From the NCBI GenBank assembly GCA_039808325.1, contig JBDHSU010000020.1:1-38413 (forward strand): a stretch of DNA of 38,413 nt, written 5' to 3'. Shown here piece after piece: positions 30,290 to 37,521 of the stretch. The notes under the pieces are model-generated. The model did no database searches. It was given only the letters and a program-made list of their open reading frames with translations, and was not told where the DNA came from. This DNA comes from JAFKKS01 sp039808325 (GTDB lineage Bacteria > Pseudomonadota > Alphaproteobacteria > Rhizobiales > Xanthobacteraceae). How positions within the stretch are numbered: the first letter of the stretch is position 1; every line of letters begins with the position of its first letter. Made by a program: the position numbers and the translations under genes.

Positions 30290-31786
30290 TCAGCTCGTCT
30301 TGATCCAGACGGCCTTTACGTTGAGATATTCCTCGAGGTGCTGCTTGCCGCCCTCGCGGCCGTAGCCGCTCATCTTGTAGCCGCCGAACGGCACGGCGGG
30401 GTCCATCGCCTGATAGCAGTTGATCCAGACCGAGCCGGCACGGATCGCGCGGGCGAACTGATGCGCCTTGCTCACGTCCCTGGTCCATACGCCGCTGCCG
30501 AGACCGAACATGGTGGCATTGGCGCGCTTGACGAGATCGTCGGTGTCCTTGAACGGGATCGCCGAGATCACCGGGCCGAAGATCTCCTCCTTGGCGATGC
30601 GCATGTCGTCATTGACGTTTGCAAACACCGTCGGCGGCACGAAGTAGCCTTTCGCCAGCGGCCCTTCGGTGAGGCGCGCGCCGCCCGCGAGCGCTTTCGC
30701 GCCTTCCTTCTGGCCGACCGCGAGATAACCGGTGACGCGCTCGAGTTGCTGTTCGGAGACGAGCGGGCCGATCTGCGTCTCCGGGTCGAGACCGTTGCCG
30801 ACGCGCAGCTTCTTGCCGAAATCCGCGACCTTGCCGACGAACTCGTCATACACGCGCTGCTCGACGAACAGCCGCGTGCCGGCGCTGCAAATCTGGCCGG
30901 AGTTCGAGAACACCGCCATGGCGGCGCCGGGCACGGCAGCGTCGAGATCGGCGTCGGCAAACACGATGTCCGGCGATTTGCCGCCGAGCTCCAGCGACAG
31001 GCGCTTGAGGTTTCCGGCGGACGCCTTCACGATCGCCTGCCCGGTGACGTGCGAGCCGGTGAACGCGACCTTGTCGACGTCGGGATGCGCGGCGAGCGCC
31101 GCGCCCGCCGTCTCGCCGTAGCCCGGCACGACGTTGATCACGCCGGGCGGCACGCCGGCCTCGAGCGCAAGCTCCGCAAGGCGCAGCGCGCTGAGCGGCG
31201 CTTCCTCCGCCGGCTTGAGCACCACGGTGCAGCCGGTCGCGAGCGCCGGGCCGATCTTCCAGATCGTCGAGGTGAGGGGGCTGTTCCAGGGGATGATCGC
31301 GCCGACGACGCCGATCGGCTCCTTCAGCGTGTAGGAGAAGATTTCGCCCGGCAGCGAATTGTCGATGGTTTCGCCGTGCAGCGCCGTCGCCTGGCCGGCA
31401 TAGTAACGCAGCATGCCGACGACGCGCTGCCGGTTGCCGCGCGTGCGCGCGAGCGGCGCGCCCATGTCCAGCGTGTCGAGCGCGGAGAGTTCGTCGTAAT
31501 TGCGCTCGACGAGGTCGGCGTATTTCAACAGCAGAACCTGGCGCTCATACGGCTTCGAGCGGCCCCAGCCGCCCTCGAACGCCTTGCGCGCGGCGGCGAC
31601 CGCGCGGTTGATGTCCTCCGCGTCACCCTCGGCGACGGTGGCGAGGAGTTCGCCGGTGGCCGGATTGCGGCTCTCGAAGGTCTTGCCCGACGCCGCCGGG
31701 ACCCATTGCCCGTCGATCAGCATCTTCTTGAAGGAACCGTCCGCATAAGGGTGGCGCGTGAACGGGATTGTTTGGGCTTGCGGCAT
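30290..31786 (-). CDS. NAD(P)-dependent aldehyde dehydrogenase
   Basis: This 498-residue enzyme of the class oxidising aldehydes to carboxylic acids has the typical length. The catalytic cysteine is Cys300 in FSNSGQICSAGTR, and the general base is Glu266 in LSLELGGKSPD. Asn168 in IIPWNSPL stabilises the intermediate, and FTGSHVTGQ is the nucleotide-binding turn. KEEIFGPVISAIPF and the C-terminal PFGGYKMSGYGREGG are also typical. ATG 31786 is preceded by GAGGA by eight bases; the frame runs open to 31891 without similarity. The substrate cannot be named. The best resemblance is to betaine/phenylacetaldehyde-type dehydrogenases. A ModE-like regulator is divergent from it. Confidence 0.92.
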   Translation of the reverse strand: MPQAQTIPFTRHPYADGSFKKMLIDGQWVPAASGKTFESRNPATGELLATVAEGDAEDINRAVAAARKAFEGGWGRSKPYERQVLLLKYADLVERNYDELSALDTLDMGAPLARTRGNRQRVVGMLRYYAGQATALHGETIDNSLPGEIFSYTLKEPIGVVGAIIPWNSPLTSTIWKIGPALATGCTVVLKPAEEAPLSALRLAELALEAGVPPGVINVVPGYGETAGAALAAHPDVDKVAFTGSHVTGQAIVKASAGNLKRLSLELGGKSPDIVFADADLDAAVPGAAMAVFSNSGQICSAGTRLFVEQRVYDEFVGKVADFGKKLRVGNGLDPETQIGPLVSEQQLERVTGYLAVGQKEGAKALAGGARLTEGPLAKGYFVPPTVFANVNDDMRIAKEEIFGPVISAIPFKDTDDLVKRANATMFGLGSGVWTRDVSKAHQFARAIRAGSVWINCYQAMDPAVPFGGYKMSGYGREGGKQHLEEYLNVKAVWIKTS

Positions 31787-31929
31787 GGTCGGCGATCCTC
31801 GATTGCGTTTCGATGTATTCGCTAAAATATAGCGCTTTCGGCGTGCGCCCGACAATTGGCGATCCGACAACGGTGCTTGACGCGGCGGCAATGTTGGAAT
31901 TCCACTCGTTCAAAATCGGTAAAGTCCGC

Positions 31930-32295
31930 ATGGCCGACAGCCAACTGAGCATCCGCATCGACCTCGCCAACGGCGAGCGCATTGGGCCCGGAAAGGTCGA
32001 CCTGCTCGAGGCGATCCGATCCACCGGATCGATCTCGGCGGCGGCGCGGACCCTCGGCATGTCGTACCGGCGCGCATGGCTGCTGGTCGAAGACATCAAC
32101 GCGGCGCTGTGCGCGCCGGCTGTCGCGGCCGCGACCGGCGGCCGTCGCGGCGGCGGCGCGAGGGTCACGGCGGTTGGCGAGAAGGTCATCGCGCTGTATC
32201 GCTCCATCGAACGGACCGCCCACGCTTCGGTGCGCAAGCAGTGCCGGGCGGTGCACCGGCTCGCACGCAAGCCGGGCGTCAGGTCGCGAGCGTGA
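31930..32295 (+). CDS. ModE-like winged-helix regulator without molybdate domain
   Basis: This 121-residue protein has the N-terminal DNA-binding domain of ModE. SIRIDLANGERIGPGKVDLLE is followed by a LysR-like helix-turn-helix, STGSISAAARTLGMSYRRAW, then GGARVTAVGEKVIALYRSIE. The two molybdate-binding MOP domains of full ModE (about 260 residues) are missing, so it may not sense molybdate directly. Such short forms are frequent in alphaproteobacteria, often beside molybdenum or oxidoreductase genes. Here no molybdate transporter is in view. It is divergent from the aldehyde dehydrogenase, and its 3' end overlaps the convergent kelch gene by 17 bases. The start at ATG 31930 is the likeliest; 31891 is an alternative. 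Confidence 0.85.
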   Translation: MADSQLSIRIDLANGERIGPGKVDLLEAIRSTGSISAAARTLGMSYRRAWLLVEDINAALCAPAVAAATGGRRGGGARVTAVGEKVIALYRSIERTAHASVRKQCRAVHRLARKPGVRSRA

Positions 32296-33400
32296 AGGCC
32301 TCATGCACGGCGGACTGCACCGCACCGCCGAGCACCGCGCCGCCGCCGGCGACGTAAATCCAGTCTCCGATCGCGGCGGCGCCGACCGCATGGCGCGGCG
32401 TCGTCATCGGGGCGTGGTGTTGCCACGTGTCGGCTTTCGGATCGTAACTCTCCATCTGCCCGAACACTTTCGCCTGTCGCGGGATGCCGCCGGTGAGGAT
32501 GCCGCCTTCGCCGCCCATCGCGAACAGGCGGTCGCGGTAGACGACGAGGCCGTGGCCGGAGCGCGCGGTCGGCAGCGGCGCGCGCAGCTCCCAGGTGTCG
32601 CGGTCGGGCAGGTAAACGTGGTGCAGGTCGGTGTTGTATTCGAACGTGTTGAAGCGCCCGCCGATGACGTGAATGCGTCCGTCATAGACGGCGCAGCCGA
32701 CGTGGTCGCGGGCGCCCGGCAGCGCTTTCCGCCGGCTCCAGGCGTCGGTCTTCGGGTCGTAGACTTCGTGCCAGCCGACGCTCGCGCGTTCCGCGGCGGG
32801 TTCGGACGCGCCGCCGATCAGATGCACCTTGCCGTTGAGCACGACGGCGGCGATGGCGCCGCGCGGACGCGGTAGCGGCGCGATCTCGCGCCAGCGGTCG
32901 GCGGTCAGGTCGTAGGCGTAGGCATGGGTGTCGGAGTGACGGTTCTGCTCGATGAAGCCGCCGAAGGCGAAGACGGTGTTGTCGAGCGTCGCAACCGCGA
33001 CGTGGTTGGCGCCGCGCGGCAGCGGCGCACCGTTGTACCAGCGGTCGCCCGCCGGATCGTAGATGTGATGATAGGCGCGGTTGACGGCGCCCTCGCCGTA
33101 GCCGCCGACCACGTGCATGCGATCCTTCGCCGCCGTCGCCCAGGCCATTTCGCTGCGTGGCAGCGGCAAGGCCGCGCGCGTCGCCCAGCGGCCCTGCGGG
33201 CCGGCGGGAGCCGGGCTGTCGGTGAAGCGTTGTGCTTCCTGGTCGGGCGTGAGGTGATGCGGCACGCCGCCCTTGAGCAAGGCGTAAGGGTCGTTGGACG
33301 ACGGCGCTTGCGGCAGCGAGGGGGCGTGATTGTGAGTCTGGGCGAAAGCAGGCGCCGCGAGAAGCGCGGCGCCCGCGGTCAGGAAGGCTCGGCGATGCAT
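32279..33400 (-). CDS. Secreted kelch-repeat protein
   Basis: The 373-residue protein starts with MHRRAFLTAGAALLAAPAFA, a signal peptide with a twin-arginine motif (RRAFL), so export by Tat is likely. The mature part has about six kelch blades of some 48 residues, each with a GG pair and spaced Tyr/Trp: VVGGYGEG, AFGGFIEQ, LIGGASEP, VIGGRFNT, AMGGEGGI and VAGGGAVL. Typical blade ends are YDPAGDRW, YDLTADRW, YDPKTDAW and YDPKADTW. This makes a six-bladed propeller in the periplasm. No enzyme or partner is evident. ATG 33400 is chosen for the signal peptide and the GGAG nine bases upstream. The protein is not galactose oxidase: it is too short and lacks its copper ligands. Confidence 0.88.
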   Translation of the reverse strand: MHRRAFLTAGAALLAAPAFAQTHNHAPSLPQAPSSNDPYALLKGGVPHHLTPDQEAQRFTDSPAPAGPQGRWATRAALPLPRSEMAWATAAKDRMHVVGGYGEGAVNRAYHHIYDPAGDRWYNGAPLPRGANHVAVATLDNTVFAFGGFIEQNRHSDTHAYAYDLTADRWREIAPLPRPRGAIAAVVLNGKVHLIGGASEPAAERASVGWHEVYDPKTDAWSRRKALPGARDHVGCAVYDGRIHVIGGRFNTFEYNTDLHHVYLPDRDTWELRAPLPTARSGHGLVVYRDRLFAMGGEGGILTGGIPRQAKVFGQMESYDPKADTWQHHAPMTTPRHAVGAAAIGDWIYVAGGGAVLGGAVQSAVHEAFTLAT

Positions 33401-33576
33401 AACGCAATCTCCAGCATGGCGCGCGAGGCTAGCGCCGTGGCGTGGGGCGTCAACGGCTGACGCGAGGCGCCGTTGACGCAGGCGGGGGATTACGGCGCGC
33501 CCGCATGGTGCGTTGCTTGAAACCACTCTAAGATGCGCTCGCCTCGCGGCCGCAAGGCTCAACCCGGATATCACAG

Positions 33577-34287
33577 ATGGCGATCAGACTGTCCGACTTC
33601 GATGCGGTGACGTTCGATGTGTATGGAACGTTGATCGACTGGGAGCCGTCGATCATCGCATTTCTGAGCGCGTGGGCACAACGCCATGGCGTCGAAGCCG
33701 ACGACGGGATGCTGTTGACGGCGTTCGATCGCGCCCGCGCCGACATCCAGCGCGAGCGTCCCGCGCATCTCTATCCCGACGTGCTGCGCCGCTGCTTCAC
33801 GCGCATCTCGAAGGAATTCGATGTCGCGCTCGATGAGGCGACGCGCGAGGAATTCGCCAAGGCGCCGCACACTTGGCCTCCTTACGCGGACAGCCATGCC
33901 GGCCTGACGGCGCTACAGCGCCGCGCGAAAGTCGGCGCGCTGAGCAACATCGACAACGCCTCGCTCGCGGAATCCTGCCGCAAGATGAACTTCGCGTTCG
34001 ATATCGTCGTCACGGCCGAGCGTGTCGGCGCCTATAAGCCGGATACGCCGCATTTCCAGACGGCGATGGCCGACTGCGCGGCGCTGGGGATCCCTCATAG
34101 ACGCATTCTGCACGTCGGGCAGAGCCTGCGTGCCGATATCGCGCCCGCGAACGCGCTGGGGCTGACATGCGTTTGGATCAACCGGCCCGGGCGCTCGCTT
34201 GGCCTTTCCGGCGTCGCCGCGCGCGGGGCAAAGCCCGATCTCACCGTATCGAGCTTGCGCGAGATGGTCGAGGCGATCGCGCAATAG
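33577..34287 (+). CDS. HAD-superfamily hydrolase (haloacid dehalogenase type II-like)
   Basis: This is a 236-residue cytoplasmic hydrolase. The nucleophile is Asp14 in FDVYGTLIDW. Motif II is GALSNIDNASL, the lysine lies in GAYKPDTPHF, and motif III reads HVGQSLRADIAPANALGL. An alpha-helical cap lies between about 20 and 100. The FDxYGTLxD form and HVGQS loop place it in the type II haloacid dehalogenase branch. However, many members act on phosphates, and the substrate is not known. It is divergent from the kelch gene with 176 bases between them. Confidence 0.88.
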   Translation: MAIRLSDFDAVTFDVYGTLIDWEPSIIAFLSAWAQRHGVEADDGMLLTAFDRARADIQRERPAHLYPDVLRRCFTRISKEFDVALDEATREEFAKAPHTWPPYADSHAGLTALQRRAKVGALSNIDNASLAESCRKMNFAFDIVVTAERVGAYKPDTPHFQTAMADCAALGIPHRRILHVGQSLRADIAPANALGLTCVWINRPGRSLGLSGVAARGAKPDLTVSSLREMVEAIAQ

Positions 34288-34434
34288 AGGGCTCCCGGGA
34301 TCGGACGGTTTGGGCGGCGCCGCGACGCTTCGCGCAATCGTTTTTGAGGAAAGATCACAACAACGCCACCGTTGCAGCGTTTCATGGGGGACGAGGGGAG
34401 AATTACGACTGTTCGCGAGAATAGGAGAATTCTC

Positions 34435-34863
34435 ATGTGCGACTACAGTCTTCACAGCGTCGCGTCCCGGCCGGCGGCGGTCGGCGATAAGCTGATCTCG
34501 ACAAAATTTCGTGGCACCAGCACCGGCGGATTCTCGGCACTCGGAGAGCCCGAGGTCGCCGTCTGCCTGCGCCCCGGAACGGAGATCGCTTTCGAACAGG
34601 AGATCGAGCGGAGCCATGCCTTCGGTGGACTGTTTCCACGATTTCAGTTCGGAAAGCTCGGACAGACGATGGCGCGGTTCCGTCAGGTCAATCTGCACGA
34701 CCCGCATGTGCATCACGATGCGCTGGAGCTTCCCGACGGAACGGTGATCTTCGTCACCGATCTGCGCGAGGGGCAGGTGGCGACCGTTCTCCAGTTGCCG
34801 GTCGATCCGGAGACGGCGGAGACGGGCAAGGAGGTCCCGGTGTCGGGTCTCGCCGCACTCTGA
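34435..34863 (+). CDS. Conserved hypothetical protein (MCDYSLHSVASRPA type)
   Basis: This is a protein of 142 residues with no signal peptide or membrane helix. It starts MCDYSLHSVASRPAAVGDKL. This beginning is, to my knowledge, repeated in unnamed proteins of Bradyrhizobium and relatives. It continues with KFRGTSTGGFSALGEPEVAV, FRQVNLHDPHVHHDALELPD (histidine-rich, a possible metal site) and GQVATVLQLPVD. ATG 34435 follows AGGAGA by about eight bases, a strong ribosome site. The frame is open upstream to 34372 but without a site. I do not know a function. The cysteine at position 2 and the HVHHD segment are worth noting. Confidence 0.8.
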   Translation: MCDYSLHSVASRPAAVGDKLISTKFRGTSTGGFSALGEPEVAVCLRPGTEIAFEQEIERSHAFGGLFPRFQFGKLGQTMARFRQVNLHDPHVHHDALELPDGTVIFVTDLREGQVATVLQLPVDPETAETGKEVPVSGLAAL

Positions 34864-34985
34864 GCCTCCAGGGCACGAGCGGGCCGGGGCGATCGTCCCG
34901 GTCTGCTCGCGCCGTCAAGAGCATGAGAACGCGCCTGTCCTCCGTGGCGAGCACGCGGAGGTGGGCTGAGCCCGGCCATGGTACG

Positions 34986-35017
34986 GGTGCTTCCTGCGCC
35001 CGGTGCTTCCTGCGCCC
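34986..35017. repeat. Perfect 16-bp tandem duplication
   Basis: GGTGCTTCCTGCGCCC occurs twice without interruption (34986-35001 and 35002-35017). It lies in the 267-base gap between two small hypothetical genes. No other feature was found in that gap. Confidence 0.9.
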
Positions 35018-35130
35018 AACACTTCCCGTGCGGTCTTCCATCCCCTATCGTCCGCCGTCGATAAGCGAGCTCATTGCGCTGCACGCGGGCTCGCGTCACT
35101 GTCGTTTGGCTCAGGGCTACGCGAGGGCGC

Positions 35131-35400
35131 ATGAAGGTGAATATCGAGATCGACTGCACGCCGATCGAGGCACGGCAGTTCATGGGGCTTCCCGACGTCG
35201 AGCCGATGCAGGCGGCGGTGATGAAGAAGATCGAGGAGCGCATGCTCGGCGATATCGAGAAGTTTTCGCCCGACGCGCTGATGCGCAACTGGATGTCGTT
35301 GTTTCCGCAGAACGCGGACTGGATGCAGGACATGATGAACAAGCTTTTCTCCGGCATCGGAGAGAGCTCCAGCCACAAGCAAGATAAGCGCGGCGCATGA
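35131..35400 (+). CDS. DUF6489 family small protein
   Basis: This protein of 89 residues starts MKVNIEIDCTPIEARQFMGL and continues DVEPMQAAVMKKIEERMLGDIEKFSP, then LMRNWMSLFPQNADWMQDMM. It looks helical and soluble with many methionines, a pattern I associate with DUF6489 of alphaproteobacteria. The members I recall sit near phasin or polyhydroxyalkanoate genes in some genomes, but nothing here supports that role. ATG 35131 is the family start; the ribosome site is weak (GAGGGCGC). A palindromic repeat begins six bases after the stop. Confidence 0.78.
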   Translation: MKVNIEIDCTPIEARQFMGLPDVEPMQAAVMKKIEERMLGDIEKFSPDALMRNWMSLFPQNADWMQDMMNKLFSGIGESSSHKQDKRGA

Positions 35401-35406
35401 CTGATC

Positions 35407-35483
35407 CCGTCATCGCGGGGCTTGTTCCGACCGTGCGCAGCTTCATAAAAGACGTGGATGCCCGGAATGAATCCGGGCACGAC
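35407..35483. repeat. Second copy of the lapA-ihfB gap palindrome
   Basis: CCGTCATCGCGGGGCTTGTT at the left and GTGGATGCCCGG-AATGAAT-CCGGGCACGAC at the right (35454-35483) follow the same order as the element at 21907-22017. The right part is a clear 8-bp hairpin (GTGCCCGG-like arms TGCCCGG/CCGGGCA). Confidence 0.75.
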
Positions 35484-35563
35484 GCGGCCGGGTAAGGGAT
35501 CGGCCGCGCTCGCAGCGGAATTCCCACCAGACTTTGTTAAGACATTTCAAAAAAGGAAGACCC

Positions 35564-36349
35564 ATGCCTGTACTCGGGAGCGACACGCTCAAGAAAATCC
35601 GCGCCGGCGAGCTTTCGCTCGGCCTCGGCGTTCATCATCTGCGCGGCGCTGCCGTTCCGCTGATCGCCAAGGCGGCCGGCTACGACTGGCTGTTCATCGA
35701 CGGCGAGCACGGCGCCTTCAGTTCGCAGGAGGCGACGCAAATCTGCCTCGCCGCGCTTTCGACGGGCGTCGCGCCGATCGTGCGTGTCCTCGCCAGCGAG
35801 GTCAACGAGGGCGCACGCATGCTCGACAACGGCGCGCTCGGCATCGTCGTCCCGCATATCGATACCGCAGAGCAGGCCAAGGCGCTCGTCGACATGTATC
35901 GCTATCCGCCGCTCGGACATCGCAGCGCCGGCGGTCCGCCGTCGCAGTTCGGCTTCCGCGCGCCGGTGGCGAAGGAGGCGCTCGGCACGCTGAACAAGGA
36001 GCTTCTGGTCATTCCGATGATCGAGACGCCGAAAGCGGTCGAGAACGCCGACGCCATCGCCGCCGTCGAAGGTGTCGACATCCTGCTCATCGGCTCCAAC
36101 GATCTCTCGACCGAGATGGGCTATCCCGGCCAGGTCGGGCACGAGAAGGTGCATGCCGCGTTCGAGACGGTGGCGAAGGCCTGCAAGAAGCACAAGAAGG
36201 TGCTCGGTATGGGCGGCGTCTACGACGAGAAGACCGCGAGCGCTTACATTGGACTTGGTGCAAGTTTCATCCTGGCCGGCGCCGATCATGGCTTCCTGAT
36301 GGATGCGGCAGGCAAGCGCGCGGAGTTCCTGCGGGGATTGAAGAAGTAG
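35564..36349 (+). CDS. HpcH/HpaI family class II pyruvate aldolase
   Basis: This 261-residue metal-dependent aldolase belongs to the family cleaving 4-hydroxy-2-oxo acids to pyruvate and an aldehyde. LFIDGEHGAFS carries the catalytic histidine. IVRVLASEVNEGARMLDNGALGIVVPHI is the barrel core, cited in part. The metal ligands are the glutamate of VIPMIETPKAVEN and the aspartate of LLIGSNDLSTEMG. The conserved YPPLGHRSAGGP follows the central loop. The start ATG 35564 follows AAGGAAG by eight bases. The exact substrate (2-oxo-hept-3-ene-dioate, 2-keto-3-deoxy sugar acids or other) is not determined by these motifs. No catabolic operon surrounds it. Confidence 0.9.
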   Translation: MPVLGSDTLKKIRAGELSLGLGVHHLRGAAVPLIAKAAGYDWLFIDGEHGAFSSQEATQICLAALSTGVAPIVRVLASEVNEGARMLDNGALGIVVPHIDTAEQAKALVDMYRYPPLGHRSAGGPPSQFGFRAPVAKEALGTLNKELLVIPMIETPKAVENADAIAAVEGVDILLIGSNDLSTEMGYPGQVGHEKVHAAFETVAKACKKHKKVLGMGGVYDEKTASAYIGLGASFILAGADHGFLMDAAGKRAEFLRGLKK

Positions 36350-36379
36350 GTTTGTCCCGACGCGAAGGCGTTTTCTTCA

Positions 36380-36402
36380 TCTCTCCCCGCGGGGAGAGGT
36401 GA
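36380..36402. repeat. Short palindrome CTCTCCCCGCGGGGAGAG
   Basis: This is a perfect 18-base palindrome inside the ACCTCTCCC family also found at 16878, 23451 and 37346. It lies about 30 bases after the aldolase stop, with TTTTCTTC before it on the plus strand. It could act as a transcription end for a minus-strand transcript. Confidence 0.75.
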
Positions 36403-36541
36403 AGCCCGCCGCGACCGCGTCACGGGTCCCTGGTGGTGCGGCCGCGCTCTCAAACTTTCCGATTGACCGGCGGCGACCGAATGTGGCGAGTATCGCCTCA
36501 AGGCCGCGCGATGCGGCGCTAATTCAAAACCGGAGGCCGAT

Positions 36542-37321
36542 GTGGACAAGCGTGGTCAAACCCGCGCCCTGATCGATCACATAGTGGGCGCCGTCGATGC
36601 CGCACAGGCGTTCGACAAACCGTTCTTCCATCTCAAGTACCAGAATATCTTTCCGCAACCCGTCTACGAGGCGATGCTGAAGGCGATGCCGGTGGCCGCG
36701 GATTACCGGCCGCTGCCGGGGCGCGGCAACGTCAACATCAAGGAAGACGGCTCCTCGACGCGGGTGAAGATCGATGTCTTCCCCGAATACATCCGTCACC
36801 TTCCGAAGGAGAAGCGCGAGATCTGGGACATCGTCGGCCGCGCGCTCACCTCGAGCGAGGTGCAGGAAGCCTTTCGCCGCAAGCTTGCGCCGGGCCTGGA
36901 GAAGCGCTTCGGCCCGGGTTACCGCGAGATCGGGATGTATCCGATCCCGGTGCTGACGCGGGACATTCCGGGCTATCGCATCACGCCGCATACCGACACG
37001 CACTGGAAGGGCATGACCATCCAGCTTTACCTGCCGAAGGACGACGCGCATCCCAATATCGGAACGATCTTCCACGGCAAGGACGCGAACGGGAATCTGA
37101 CGAAGGACACGCAGATGCAGTTCGTGCCGAATTCCGGCTACGCCTTCGCGGTCGGCGACGATACCTGGCACTCGGCCGACCCCGTGGGCGACGATGTGGA
37201 GACGCGCGACAGCATCCTCCTGACCTATTTCGTCGATGCCGGCCTGCTGCGCTTCCTGCGCAACCGCGCCAAGCGGGTGGGTAACCTCGTGCTCAACGAG
37301 GTCCGCAGCCTGAAGCGGTGA
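36542..37321 (+). CDS. 2-oxoglutarate/Fe(II)-dependent oxygenase-like protein
   Basis: The protein has 259 residues. A double-stranded beta-helix iron site is visible: HTD at His150-Asp152 in RITPHTDTHWKGMTIQLYLP, a distal His210 in GDDTWHSAD and the 2-oxoglutarate-binding Arg222 in TRDSILLTYF. The 60-residue distance from HxD to the second histidine and the arginine 12 residues later are typical. The substrate is unknown; similar proteins occur near sugar or polysaccharide genes. GTG 36542 is used because GGAGG lies five bases upstream. ATG at 36540 is in another frame and is followed by a different, unsupported sequence. ugpB follows after 200 bases on the same strand. Confidence 0.82.
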   Translation: MDKRGQTRALIDHIVGAVDAAQAFDKPFFHLKYQNIFPQPVYEAMLKAMPVAADYRPLPGRGNVNIKEDGSSTRVKIDVFPEYIRHLPKEKREIWDIVGRALTSSEVQEAFRRKLAPGLEKRFGPGYREIGMYPIPVLTRDIPGYRITPHTDTHWKGMTIQLYLPKDDAHPNIGTIFHGKDANGNLTKDTQMQFVPNSGYAFAVGDDTWHSADPVGDDVETRDSILLTYFVDAGLLRFLRNRAKRVGNLVLNEVRSLKR

Positions 37322-37345
37322 GGGCCACGGCGGGCTCGCGCTTCG

Positions 37346-37366
37346 CCTCTCTCCATGGGAGAGGTG
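37346..37366. repeat. Short palindrome CCTCTCTCCATGGGAGAGG
   Basis: This is another member of the CTCTCCC...GGGAGAGGTG family, in the gap between the oxygenase gene and ugpB. The central CCATGG is the same as in the copy at 16878. Confidence 0.75.
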
Positions 37367-37521
37367 AGGGCGGCCCCCGGGGCTCCCACATTCGGTAACC
37401 TGCACTTTTCCACTTTCGCGCGCCTTCGCGACCATCCTACAATCGCCGCGGACCGTCACGTGCGCGTTGTCCGCCCCCGTTAAGAGGGGCCGGCGCGCGC
37501 AGGGGTGACACCGGAGGAATC

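Noticed and set aside
36380..36402. The palindrome after the aldolase as a classical plus-strand terminator
   Set aside because: No T-run follows on the plus strand, and the sequence is shared with other repeat copies.
36540..36545. ATG at 36540 as start of the oxygenase-like protein
   Set aside because: It is out of frame with the protein that carries the HxD...H...R motif; GTG 36542 is in frame and well spaced from GGAGG.
37367..37521. Pho box upstream of ugpB
   Set aside because: No pair of CTGTCAT-like repeats with 11-base periodicity was found; CCGTCACGTG near 37450 is too weak.
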